Assembly: GCF_000421465.1 (NCBI RefSeq)
Contig: NZ_ATXB01000001.1
Coordinates: forward strand, 124,001-188,000
Reading direction: 5' to 3'
Source of the DNA: Methylohalobius crimeensis 10Ki
GTDB taxonomy: Bacteria > Pseudomonadota > Gammaproteobacteria > Methylococcales > Methylothermaceae
Length of the DNA: 64,000 nucleotides
The stretch's first letter is position 1. Every line of letters begins with the position of its first letter. Under the pieces are notes generated by a model. It did not search any database, had not been told where the DNA came from, and saw only the letters and a list, made by a program, of their open reading frames with translations. Positions 41,931-50,503 of this stretch are shown here, piece after piece. The translations under genes and the position numbers were made by a program.

Positions 41931-42458
41931 TCAGGAACGCCAGCGCAGGGGACCGAAGTTCTCGTAGTCGCTATTTCCGGGACGGTGCTGATAGAGAATC
42001 AATTGAGCGGCGTTGGCGAATTCCGCCCCCACCAAGGCGGCGACCACCGCCGGGCCGGCGTGGAAATAATGCACCCGGTCGGCGCCGGCGGCCAGAATGT
42101 TGGCGACCATTTTGCGCAGTTCGCCGTGGAGGTCTTTCATGTCCTCGGGCGTCAGGGAGCGGTCGCGCCGGAGGGTGAAAATCCGGTCGTCGGGAATGTC
42201 TCGCAGTCCTTCCCGTCCGGCGCGAAATCTTTCCACGGAAGGGCGGATGTCCTTGTCTTCCAAAAGATCCACGATCAACAGCGCCGGCCGTTCGCCCGGC
42301 GTGCGCCGGATCTGCTCGAACCAGCGCCGCCTTCGGCGACTTTCGCCGAATACCACCTCGTACCAGGTCCAAATCACCGGCAGGGTGACGATCAAGCCCC
42401 ACACCACCCCGATGGGATCGAGCCAATTCATGATGAAATCGGAAATCGGTTGCCACAT
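41931..42458 (-). CDS. Short TM-SAVED-like protein, candidate cyclic-nucleotide-gated membrane effector
   Basis: Protein of 175 residues. Residues ~16-38 form a long hydrophobic helix or hairpin (GVVWGLIVTLPVIWTWYEVVF), followed by a basic RRRRR stretch. From residue ~57 the chain looks like a minimal SAVED domain: RPALLIVDLLEDKDI, a helix, RVHYFHAGPAVVAALVGAE and LILYQHRPGNSDYENFGPL. SAVED domains sense cyclic oligonucleotides in CBASS and in some type III CRISPR systems. It lies between csx16 and cas2 on the same strand. A membrane-disrupting or signalling effector gated by cyclic oligoadenylate is inferred. Confidence 0.65.
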   Translation of the reverse strand: MWQPISDFIMNWLDPIGVVWGLIVTLPVIWTWYEVVFGESRRRRRWFEQIRRTPGERPALLIVDLLEDKDIRPSVERFRAGREGLRDIPDDRIFTLRRDRSLTPEDMKDLHGELRKMVANILAAGADRVHYFHAGPAVVAALVGAEFANAAQLILYQHRPGNSDYENFGPLRWRS

Positions 42459-42548
42459 GCTTTTTCGCGCGCCTCATCCCCGTTGGTATCCGATCCAATT
42501 CAGTTTAGTCCAAGGGGAAGGAGGCGGGCGGCGCGGCAGGCTTGCCGC

Positions 42549-42866
42549 TTATTCGGTGGCGGGTTTCCGATGCTCCTCGCGAAGCACCCGAAACGCTTCC
42601 AATCGCGCGTTGCAGCGCTCCAGGTCGTCGGCGGACAGTTCCCGGCCGCGCAATTCGGCGGGAATGTCCAGGGATAAATGGAGATAACGCCCGCCCCGGG
42701 CGCAGACTTCCCCGGCCAAATGCACCGGCAGGGTGCCGATGACCGTGTCGCCGGGCCGAACGGCGGTCACGTCCAGGTGGTCGACCCGTTCATCCACTTG
42801 AATTTTCCGTCGTTCGGCCCACGCCAGCGCACCGGGGTGGCGGGTGACAAACCAGGTTTTGGCCAT
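42549..42866 (-). CDS. csx16: CRISPR-associated protein Csx16
   Basis: Protein of 105 residues matching the VVA1548/Csx16 family over its full length: WFVTRHPGALAWAERRKIQV, HLDVTAVRPGDTVIGTLPVH and YLHLSLDIPAELRGRELSAD. Csx16 occurs with type III systems and has been proposed to degrade cyclic oligoadenylate (ring nuclease). Here it would switch off the CARF and SAVED proteins encoded nearby. AAGGGGG lies upstream, in the 11-base gap after the PLDc_N gene. Confidence 0.9.
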   Translation of the reverse strand: MAKTWFVTRHPGALAWAERRKIQVDERVDHLDVTAVRPGDTVIGTLPVHLAGEVCARGGRYLHLSLDIPAELRGRELSADDLERCNARLEAFRVLREEHRKPATE

Positions 42867-42877
42867 GCCCCCTTACT

Positions 42878-43057
42878 TCAATCCTTGGGTCCGAAGAGGA
42901 ACCACAGAATGAGCCCCACGACCGGGAGCAGGAGGATGATCACCACCCAGAGGACGACGCTTCCCGTCCCCGCGCCGCTGCGCACGGTGCGGACGATGGC
43001 CCAAACGTCCAAGATCAGTAGTACGAGCCCCAAAAAGCCGCCGACTTCGATTTCCAT
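42878..43057 (-). CDS. Small PLDc_N-type membrane protein
   Basis: Fifty-nine residues. AGGTG precedes the ATG at 43057. Two hydrophobic helices (GGFLGLVLLILDVWAIVRTV and LWVVIILLLPVVGLILWFLF), the second with the central Pro and terminal FGPK of the PLDc_N family (phospholipase D N-terminal-like). No catalytic domain is attached. It ends 11 bases before csx16, so the two are probably co-transcribed. Such small proteins are widespread and their role is unknown; a link to the CRISPR response is only positional. Confidence 0.75.
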   Translation of the reverse strand: MEIEVGGFLGLVLLILDVWAIVRTVRSGAGTGSVVLWVVIILLLPVVGLILWFLFGPKD

Positions 43058-43164
43058 GATGGCACCTCGATGGTTGCGCTCCCCCTTTGCGGAGAATCGG
43101 GAGAGATTATTGATTGGAGTTGTCGATTCGCATTTCGCCTGATCGCCGGATGGGTGTCAAGCGA

Positions 43165-43593
43165 TCAGGACGGTTCGCAGTCTCCCAGCGAGTCGATCAA
43201 GTCCGCGTGCGCGCTGTCCTGCAACCGCCACATGCTGCCCGTGGCCGGATCGACGATGATCAAGCCGAGCAGGCCGCCGAAGATCAAATTGCCCACATAC
43301 CAGCCGTCCAAGCGCGAATTGTGCGGGACTTCGGTGGGTTGATAGCAAGGCTTTTGAAACGATGCGGTGTAGTCCATGCCATCGAAATAGCCGTCGCTGG
43401 CCGCGAGAGTCACGGTGAACGGCGTGACCCCGCGATGGACGGTGCGATGATTTTCATCCCGAATCGTCACCTCGGCGCCCGACGGATTCGTGGAAAAAGT
43501 CACCGGATAACGGTTGTCGCTGACGATCGAGGCGCAGCCGGTCAGTTGCCCGACGATCCCTATTGAAACGATGATTTTTGCTTTCCAGTCCAT
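43165..43593 (-). CDS. Lipoprotein of unknown function (PEGA-like)
   Basis: Protein of 142 residues with a lipoprotein signal (IIVSIGIVGQLTGCAS, lipobox LTGC). Residues ~25-70 resemble a PEGA-type beta domain (VTFSTNPSGAEVTIRDENH, HRGVTPFTVTL); a hydrophobic Gly-rich patch follows (NLIFGGLLGLIIVDPATGSMW). Comparable small lipoproteins are common in gammaproteobacterial genomes and not CRISPR-specific. It probably sits in the outer membrane. Confidence 0.75.
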   Translation of the reverse strand: MDWKAKIIVSIGIVGQLTGCASIVSDNRYPVTFSTNPSGAEVTIRDENHRTVHRGVTPFTVTLAASDGYFDGMDYTASFQKPCYQPTEVPHNSRLDGWYVGNLIFGGLLGLIIVDPATGSMWRLQDSAHADLIDSLGDCEPS

Positions 43594-43688
43594 GTGTAAG
43601 GCTCCTCACAATTGAATTGATATAACCAAAGGCGAGCAGCGTAGGGGAAGCGGGTTTTTCCTGTCCGGGCGGCAAGCTTGCGGGCGGT

Positions 43689-44042
43689 TTATTGTTGCGG
43701 TCGCTGGATGACCTGCTTTTCGCGTTCGATGATTCGTCGAAAGGATTCGCTGGTCGTCGCCCAGTCCACGATGTCTATTTTGAAAGGCAAATCGGAGTCG
43801 GAAAAAGCTTCGGAGAGTGCCGCGCGGACGGCAAGCGGCAGGGGACGGTCGCCCACTACCACTAGATCCAGGTCCGAATAGGGTTTGGCTTGGCCGCTGA
43901 CGCGGGAGCCGAATGCCCATACTTCGTATTGCGGAATATGCCGACGTAAAATCGCATCCACGATGTGCCGATGCTCCGGGTGTAGGTCGATGGAGGAGCG
44001 AGGCTCCGCGGATGTCGATCGGCTGGCTGGGATCGTCGTCAT
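43689..44042 (-). CDS. mntA: MNT-type nucleotidyltransferase antitoxin
   Basis: Protein of 117 residues with the minimal nucleotidyltransferase signature GSRVSG (45-50), SDLDL (56-60) and a third acidic residue in FKIDIVDW (Asp90). It overlaps the HEPN gene by ATGA, the order usual for HEPN/MNT pairs. In studied pairs the MNT protein adds AMP to a tyrosine of the HEPN RNase and blocks it. The target tyrosine is present in the partner. Confidence 0.88.
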   Translation of the reverse strand: MTTIPASRSTSAEPRSSIDLHPEHRHIVDAILRRHIPQYEVWAFGSRVSGQAKPYSDLDLVVVGDRPLPLAVRAALSEAFSDSDLPFKIDIVDWATTSESFRRIIEREKQVIQRPQQ

Positions 44043-44440
44043 TCCAGGCGCCGGCGTAGTTGATTACGCAAATGGACCGCTTCATCTATAAAGTCGGGAA
44101 TGCCTTCGACTACTTCCAGGGCGATCCCTTCGTCGTAGGCATGACTCGTCTTGTTGCGCATCTCTCGATAAGTACGCCATTTTGGCCACTCGCTACGTAG
44201 CAGTCCTTGTTCGTTGGCGGTGCGGATCAGATCGGCGAAAGGCATGGCGTCGATCTCGGCCGGATTCGCCGCAGCTTGTTCAAGATAACGTTTCAGCGTT
44301 TTCCATGCCAGCTCGTAGGTGAATTCGAAACGCTGGATCAGTCCGTCCCGAATTTGGGCATCCTCGGTATCCCGGTGGTAGCGTGCCAGTCCCTCGGTGA
44401 GCCGGTCGATGGTTTTTTCAAAGGGTTGAATATTGAGCAT
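44039..44440 (-). CDS. hepT: HEPN RNase toxin of HEPN/MNT pair
   Basis: Protein of 133 residues (start ATG 44440), also recognisable as the HI0074-type nucleotidyltransferase substrate-binding family: RFEFTYELAWKTLKRYLEQ. The motif RNKTSHAY (Arg95 to Tyr102) is a complete RX4HXY site, containing both the RNase residues and the tyrosine that MNT enzymes modify. Overlaps the MNT gene by four bases. It lies inside the CRISPR island, so it may stabilise the locus or act as an extra abortive module. Confidence 0.87.
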   Translation of the reverse strand: MLNIQPFEKTIDRLTEGLARYHRDTEDAQIRDGLIQRFEFTYELAWKTLKRYLEQAAANPAEIDAMPFADLIRTANEQGLLRSEWPKWRTYREMRNKTSHAYDEGIALEVVEGIPDFIDEAVHLRNQLRRRLE

Positions 44441-44514
44441 CCTTAAAATTTTGCCGGTAGCGATGGAAGCAGACAACAAGCTTATTATCCCCACGTTTAG
44501 CGGCCATGGTCCAG

Positions 44515-44566
44515 ACTACTCGACGCGGGACATTCTCGATTTGCCGGAAAATCTGGTGAAGGAGGA
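44515..44566 (+). pseudogene. Uma2 N-terminal remnant
   Basis: A short stretch encodes YSTRDILDLPENLV, the beginning of a Uma2-family nuclease, then diverges. It resembles the better preserved Uma2 gene at 46024. Nothing else of the gene can be found here. Confidence 0.4.
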
Positions 44567-44645
44567 CGACGGGGGTTTGCCAGCCGCCGTTCGACGCGGT
44601 GGGATTGTCCTTGGAAGCTGTGGGCTACCGTTAAGTGGGAATGGC

Positions 44646-45815
44646 TTAACGGCCGTCAATCCACTCGCGGAGTATATGCGGTAGATTCTGAAGCTGCCGC
44701 CCTTGGCAGACGCGGATTCCCAGTTCGGCGGCGCGATGGTGGTCCGCCGCCTTCAACGGCAGATAACTGACCAACATCCCTTGGCCGTGCAATCCGCCCA
44801 GCAAGTCCTTCAAGGTGTCCAGCTTGTAGAGGGCTTCGGCGCCGGCGGCGCGATGATTACCCGCCACCCGGAAATGGCGCGTTTTGCACTCCATCAAGTA
44901 GAAGCGGTTGTTGGCGAGAAAAGCCACGTCCAGCTCGTTTTCCACCTCGCCGCCTCGCGTGCTCCGGACGACCCGGACCCCCTGGGCCACGTCCTGAATC
45001 AACGGCAGGTCTTTGCGGAGCATCTGGACCTGATGGAAAACGTGCCATTCCAGCCAGCCGCCGTTGACGAACGCGCGGGCCTCTTCGTCGGGAAAAACGA
45101 TGCGCTCTTTCTCCAGGCGGAGTGCATCCACCTGTTCAAAGCCTTCCAATAACTCTTGCAGGGCCGGCCACCTGCGATGGCCGGGCGTCAATATGGGCGA
45201 GACCAGGGTGTCTCCGGCCGAGGCGGCGTACCAATTGAGCGTCCGGATGGCTTGTCCATAGTGTTCGATATTCCGGATGAGATGGTCGGCCAGCGCACGC
45301 CGGGCCGGCGGCACCTGAACCCCGCCCCGCGCCTCGATCTCGGCGCCGTAGGCCAGGAGGAAATGGGGCAACTTGATCCGGTCGGCCAATTGGTGCTTGG
45401 GGAAATCGTGGGGGTAAAGCCAGAACAGTTCGTCGGTATGGGGGTGGACGTAGAAAATGGGCCGCTCGTACGCCCGGAAAACCTCGACGGCGGCGATGCT
45501 CATCGGCTTGGTGCCGCCGGTGGCGTTGAGGACCGGGGCCTGCTCGGCATGCTCGAGCAATTCCAAGAACCGATCGAGCAAATGTTTCACGTCCCAGGCA
45601 TCGGCCACCGGCCATTCCTCGACCGCCACGCCGGCCCCTTCCTTCAATACCCGCGTGAGACGGTGGGCTTGGGTTTGCATGTGGCCGCTGACCACCAGGG
45701 TCACTTTTTCCGGTCGGACCGCGGGGTCGAGCGCGGGGGTGATATTGGGCGTGGCCTGTTCCGACACCAGATAGACATGATGGGGGAATAGCGGCGCTTC
45801 GGACGTGCTATTCAT
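44646..45815 (-). CDS. can2: CARF-domain nuclease, Can2/Card1 type
   Basis: Protein of 389 residues (ATG 45815; an ATG at 45827 is also possible). The N-terminal CARF domain carries NATGGTKPMSIAA (97-109), typical of the DUF1887 group. The C-terminal PD-(D/E)XK nuclease has ELDVAFL (Asp296) and YLMECKT (Glu309, Lys311). Can2/Card1 enzymes bind cyclic tetra-adenylate and then cut DNA and/or RNA. It would be activated by Cmr2, encoded 6 kb upstream. No stop or frameshift is seen. Confidence 0.92.
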   Translation of the reverse strand: MNSTSEAPLFPHHVYLVSEQATPNITPALDPAVRPEKVTLVVSGHMQTQAHRLTRVLKEGAGVAVEEWPVADAWDVKHLLDRFLELLEHAEQAPVLNATGGTKPMSIAAVEVFRAYERPIFYVHPHTDELFWLYPHDFPKHQLADRIKLPHFLLAYGAEIEARGGVQVPPARRALADHLIRNIEHYGQAIRTLNWYAASAGDTLVSPILTPGHRRWPALQELLEGFEQVDALRLEKERIVFPDEEARAFVNGGWLEWHVFHQVQMLRKDLPLIQDVAQGVRVVRSTRGGEVENELDVAFLANNRFYLMECKTRHFRVAGNHRAAGAEALYKLDTLKDLLGGLHGQGMLVSYLPLKAADHHRAAELGIRVCQGRQLQNLPHILREWIDGR

Positions 45816-45972
45816 GGATTTTACCATTCTCGAGGATTGATTCTTCTTCCAGCCATGGTATTTGCATTCTATTGTCTTACAGCCTGTTTCAAAACTCGAT
45901 ATACCGTACAAGCCTAGAGGGCATGACGACCCCTTAATTCCCTCTCCGTCCGGAAATGACTCAAGAAGCGTT

Positions 45973-46015
45973 CCTTCTCCCGCTGGCGGGAGAAGGTTAG
46001 GATGAGGGTGGATCA
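45973..46015. repeat. Dispersed REP-like palindrome, copy 3
   Basis: CCTTCTCCCGC (45973-45983) and GCGGGAGAAGG (45986-45996) around TG, followed by AGGATGAGGGTGGAT, the reverse complement of the flank beside the copy at 25,647. It lies between the can2 start and the Uma2 pseudogene. Confidence 0.8.
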
Positions 46016-46023
46016 TCCAAAGC

Positions 46024-46566
46024 GTGCACCGCAAAGTCACCTGCGAAGATCTCCTCGGGCTGCCGGAGAACCTGGTCGGTGAAATCCCGAGTGGTGAGTT
46101 CCACACTCATCCGCGACCGGCGCCGAAACATGCACGGGTCGAATCGGCCATCGATGGTACTTTATGGAACCCTTTCGATCATGGTGACGGAGACCCCGGC
46201 GGCTGTTGGATTCTGGTGGAACCGGAGCTTCACCTCGGTTCCGACATCCTGGTGACGGGCCTGGCCGGCTGGCGCCGGCAAAGGATGCCGACCCTGCCCG
46301 AGACCGCCTGGTTCGAGTTGGCGCCCGACTGGGTTTGCGAGGTCCTTTCTCCTGCCACCGCTCGCACCGACCGGGTGATCAAGATGCCGATCTATGCCCT
46401 GCATCAGATCCCTTTTCTCTGATTGGTCGCCCGACCTAAAATGCTGAAAATAGTTACCCTGGAAGGCAGTCATTGGCAGTCGCTTTCCGCCCTCAAAGAC
46501 GACGATCCGGTCCGCCAGCCGCCGTTCGAGGCCGTCGAATTTTCCCTGGGAAATCTGTGGGTTTGA
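46024..46566 (+). pseudogene. Uma2-family endonuclease interrupted by in-frame TGA
   Basis: From GTG 46024 the frame encodes a full Uma2 N-terminus (CEDLLGLPENLVGEIPSGEF), the core ILVEPELHLGSDILV and WVCEVLSPATARTDRVIKMP, then meets TGA at 46420-46422 exactly where family members have the Trp of HLWLVDP. The same frame continues afterwards with KIVTLEGSHWQSL and PPFEAVEFSLGNLW to the true stop at 46564. A single TGG to TGA change explains it. It sits on the opposite strand to the CRISPR genes. Confidence 0.82.
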
Positions 46567-46575
46567 ATCCCTCCC

Positions 46576-47865
46576 TTACCCGCCAAATGGATAGCACCGA
46601 GGTAATTGCTCCGGCAGTCGTTTAAGACGATAACGGTCATCGCCGGTGAATTTGAGCAGCAAATTCTCGATCAGCTCTTGTTCGATCCATTGGGAGAATC
46701 GTCGCCAGGCGCCTTCATCCAGGGGTTCGAATCCGTGGGCCAGAATGGATTGATTGCGCGCCATGAGTTGATTGAGCAAGGTTTCCCGGTTCCTTTCCCA
46801 CCATTCGGGCAACCCCCCACCGATATGGTGGGCCGCCAAATCCCAGGCATTGAACAGTCCCGCTTGATATTGGCCGGTCCGGTGGTTGAAGGAAAGGGTG
46901 ATATCCGACGGGATTTTGTCCTTGGGCACATCGGCGGTATGAATATCCGCCTGCTCCCGAAGCAGCCATTGGGCGCTCCACTCAGCCAGGCGGTAGAGGC
47001 GGGCCACGGCATCGTCATGGCGGCCTTGATCCGCGCGGCGCTGGGCGTTACGCCATAAATCGAACAGCCGAAGCGGTTCCCGGGCCGGCACATCCCGGTT
47101 GAGCAAATCCAGATGGTTGAGCAGCGGACCGAGGGTAGGACCCAAAAGGCGCCGATAGCGATCGACGATCCGCTTGGCGGCGGCGTGGTCGAAACGGTCC
47201 CAGGCGGTGAACGCCCGGCTGAGATCCCTGGCGCGTTGATATTCCCCGCGCAAGCCGCTCTCCCGAGGCGGTCGTATCCGCGCCAGCATCGCTTCCGTCT
47301 CGTCGTAGGCGAACCGCGACCACGCCTCCGTGGCTTCGCGGAGGCGGCGGCGGAACCGCGTCGCCTCAACGCTGGCCGGGATCGCCTGCTCGCTGCCCGA
47401 TTCCACGCTGATCAGATTGGCTCGGCTGCCGGTTACCAACTGCAGTTCCACGCCCTCGTCGTCCAGGGCCGCGGCGACCAGGGCGGCGGTCATGGTCTTG
47501 GTACCGCCGGTGTAGTCGGCCACGATACGTTCTTGATCGTGATTATGTGTTGTCAGCCAATGGCTCACCTGCCGGTAGACATCGTCGAAATCATCCGCCT
47601 GGACGCGCAATGCTTCGAATTGATCTTCCGCCAACCCGGTTTGCGCCGGAATGTTTGGAAGGCTGGGCTTGTCGTCCTCGCGGCGTGCCTTGATGATGTT
47701 GCCCTTGCCGGTGATTTGAACATAGGAGCCCTTGTTGCCGGTGGCCGGATCGTCTTCAGAACAAACGAAGCAGACGTAATCCGGTTGCAGTTCATTGACG
47801 GCTCGTACGATGGGTTGGTGCGAACCGCCGACGGTGCAGATTAGGGTGGTTGTTGTGGGTGGCAT
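46576..47865 (-). CDS. CARF-HEPN ribonuclease, TIGR02710 family (Csm6/Csx1-like)
   Basis: Protein of 429 residues. N-terminal Rossmann-like CARF domain with ICTVGGSHQPIV and DYTGGTKTMTAAL (118-128). The C-terminal helical HEPN region has RNQSILAH (370-377), an RX6H RNase motif in the setting typical of TIGR02710 proteins. Such proteins degrade RNA when a cyclic oligoadenylate binds the CARF domain. It starts 30 bases downstream of cmr6, so it belongs to the cmr operon. Confidence 0.9.
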   Translation of the reverse strand: MPPTTTTLICTVGGSHQPIVRAVNELQPDYVCFVCSEDDPATGNKGSYVQITGKGNIIKARREDDKPSLPNIPAQTGLAEDQFEALRVQADDFDDVYRQVSHWLTTHNHDQERIVADYTGGTKTMTAALVAAALDDEGVELQLVTGSRANLISVESGSEQAIPASVEATRFRRRLREATEAWSRFAYDETEAMLARIRPPRESGLRGEYQRARDLSRAFTAWDRFDHAAAKRIVDRYRRLLGPTLGPLLNHLDLLNRDVPAREPLRLFDLWRNAQRRADQGRHDDAVARLYRLAEWSAQWLLREQADIHTADVPKDKIPSDITLSFNHRTGQYQAGLFNAWDLAAHHIGGGLPEWWERNRETLLNQLMARNQSILAHGFEPLDEGAWRRFSQWIEQELIENLLLKFTGDDRYRLKRLPEQLPRCYPFGG

Positions 47866-47895
47866 GGATGAATCCTCGGTTTTCGAGCCTTTGTC

Positions 47896-49185
47896 TTATT
47901 TGTTCCCTTGAAGCTTGGCTAGATCTTCTTGGCGTTCTTTTTTGCTTTTCTTGCTCCATTTCAAGTACTTGAGCGTTTCTTGGATCAGATTGGCTGCCTC
48001 CTGTCTCAATTCAGAATCTTCCCATTCCAGGGCGAATCGGAGAAGATTCACTCTTTGATTGGCGACTTCACCGTTTGGAGAGAGCTTGCCGGCAGCCTTT
48101 TCTCTCTCCAGGGTTTCGCGCAATTCGTGGATTTGTCGCGCTTCGGGTAACATTTTTTCTTCTTCGGCGGCTTTTGCCGCTTGTTTGGCCCGCAGTTCCG
48201 CCATCGCATCGATTTCCATCGCGCCATAGCCTACCGCCGTTTTGGCGCCGAATCCGAGCCAATCGAAAGCGTGCTGGAAGGCCGATTCAAGCAGATTCTT
48301 CCAGCGATCGTTCCTGGCCAGATCCGGGGCTAGTTGTTGCAGCCGATTGCGGTCGCAATGAACGTGGAAGGAGAAATTCGATTTCGGCGGCACTGTGAGG
48401 AAAGTGATAGGAGTGGGTTGGCCAGAGTCGTGCGGAGATTGCCCGTCTTGATAATAATGCTTTTGATGCGGGGTCATGATTTCCACCGTGAGCTGGCCAC
48501 CCTTTATCTTGGGAATCACATCCCAAAAAGAAAGCACACCGCGGCAATGATCTTGTTCCCCTTCTTCGTTCTCTCGGCCAAACAAGGCTTCAATGGCGTT
48601 CTCGTTCCAACCATAGTTATCATCCCATGACACATCTTCAACGAGTCCCGCGAGCTCGCGTGCCGCCTGGCGCAGTACCCCCTTGACTCCACTGCCAGGA
48701 AGATAGGGCAGGCCGTAGGGCCAGAGAAAAGCAAAACCGTTCTCCAGGGGATGTTCGTTTCCCAGACCCGTGCTGAAAGGGGCGATGGATTTCGCTGCAA
48801 CAGTCAACAGGTCCGATGACTCAAAAGTCATAGCCATCGCCATTTGACGGTCAATCAAAGCGGCTTGGGTTTGTTGATCTGTGGGTGTGAGTTCACAAAT
48901 ATTCCGCCATGCCTTTGAGGCCGCGTACTCGTTTTTTTTCCACCGGCCGGGTAACGGATTGCGATCACGCTGGCGCAACCAATCGATGGTTGCGTCCATA
49001 CCGTTAGCATCGAGATATTGCTGAATCTCTCGCCCTTCCCGGCTTTTTTTATCGGCTCGGTTTTTGACTTCTCGCTCTTGATCCTGACGGTCCGTCCATA
49101 TGGGCAAAAAGATGCCAAACCGCATCCCCGGCGAGGCAGTGCTGAAATCTTTTCCCAGATAATTCGGTACGGCGGCAACCGGCAT
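47896..49185 (-). CDS. cmr6: Type III-B effector subunit Cmr6
   Basis: RAMP-family protein of 429 residues, longer than many Cmr6 because of an N-terminal charged region and a C-terminal coiled coil (AKQAAKAAEEEKMLPEARQIHELRETLEREK, residues ~330-365). The RAMP core has FSTGLGNEHPLENGFAFLWPYGLPYLPGSGVKGVLRQAARE (glycine-rich loop) and FDWLGFGAKTAVGYG. AGGAG lies upstream of ATG 49185. It caps the head of the Cmr backbone. The gap to cmr5 is 2 bases. Confidence 0.93.
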   Translation of the reverse strand: MPVAAVPNYLGKDFSTASPGMRFGIFLPIWTDRQDQEREVKNRADKKSREGREIQQYLDANGMDATIDWLRQRDRNPLPGRWKKNEYAASKAWRNICELTPTDQQTQAALIDRQMAMAMTFESSDLLTVAAKSIAPFSTGLGNEHPLENGFAFLWPYGLPYLPGSGVKGVLRQAARELAGLVEDVSWDDNYGWNENAIEALFGRENEEGEQDHCRGVLSFWDVIPKIKGGQLTVEIMTPHQKHYYQDGQSPHDSGQPTPITFLTVPPKSNFSFHVHCDRNRLQQLAPDLARNDRWKNLLESAFQHAFDWLGFGAKTAVGYGAMEIDAMAELRAKQAAKAAEEEKMLPEARQIHELRETLEREKAAGKLSPNGEVANQRVNLLRFALEWEDSELRQEAANLIQETLKYLKWSKKSKKERQEDLAKLQGNK

Positions 49186-49187
49186 AA

Positions 49188-49553
49188 TCAGGTCTCCTCT
49201 CCCATTCGAGCGCTGGCGAGCTGACGCAACCAGCGCAGCCAGGCGAAGGACTCGGCGGTGATGGCTTGGAAGGTCGGTGCATCCTGCTCCATCAGTGTTT
49301 GCATGAATTCCTCGAAATCCTTGGGAACTCCATAACGGCCATGCAACCATGCACGCAGTTGGCTCCCCAGGGTTTCGTGCCGTCCCCCTTTCTGATGAAG
49401 GAATGCCATCACTTGCATCAAACCGCTATTCATGATCAGTGCAGGCAGCCCCTTGGCATCATTCACATAGTCCTTGTCGTGCTTGATGATTCCTTCTTGC
49501 GCACATTGCCAAGCATCTTTGGCGCGCTGCTGCTCCAAGGTCAACTTGCTCAT
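49188..49553 (-). CDS. cmr5: Type III-B small subunit Cmr5
   Basis: Helical protein of 121 residues with GGAGGG before ATG 49553. The opening LTLEQQRAKDAWQCAQ and LPALIMNSGLMQVMAFLHQKG are typical of Cmr5, which lines the minor filament over the crRNA-target duplex. It sits between cmr4 and cmr6 with 2-base gaps on both sides. Confidence 0.93.
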   Translation of the reverse strand: MSKLTLEQQRAKDAWQCAQEGIIKHDKDYVNDAKGLPALIMNSGLMQVMAFLHQKGGRHETLGSQLRAWLHGRYGVPKDFEEFMQTLMEQDAPTFQAITAESFAWLRWLRQLASARMGEET

Positions 49554-49555
49554 TT

Positions 49556-50497
<942 letters not shown>

Positions 50498-50503
50498 TCA
50501 TAA

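Noticed and set aside
47896-49350. Upstream extended start for cmr6 at 49350
   Set aside because: The extra residues overlap cmr5 and lack similarity; ATG 49185 has AGGAG upstream and lies 2 bases after cmr5.
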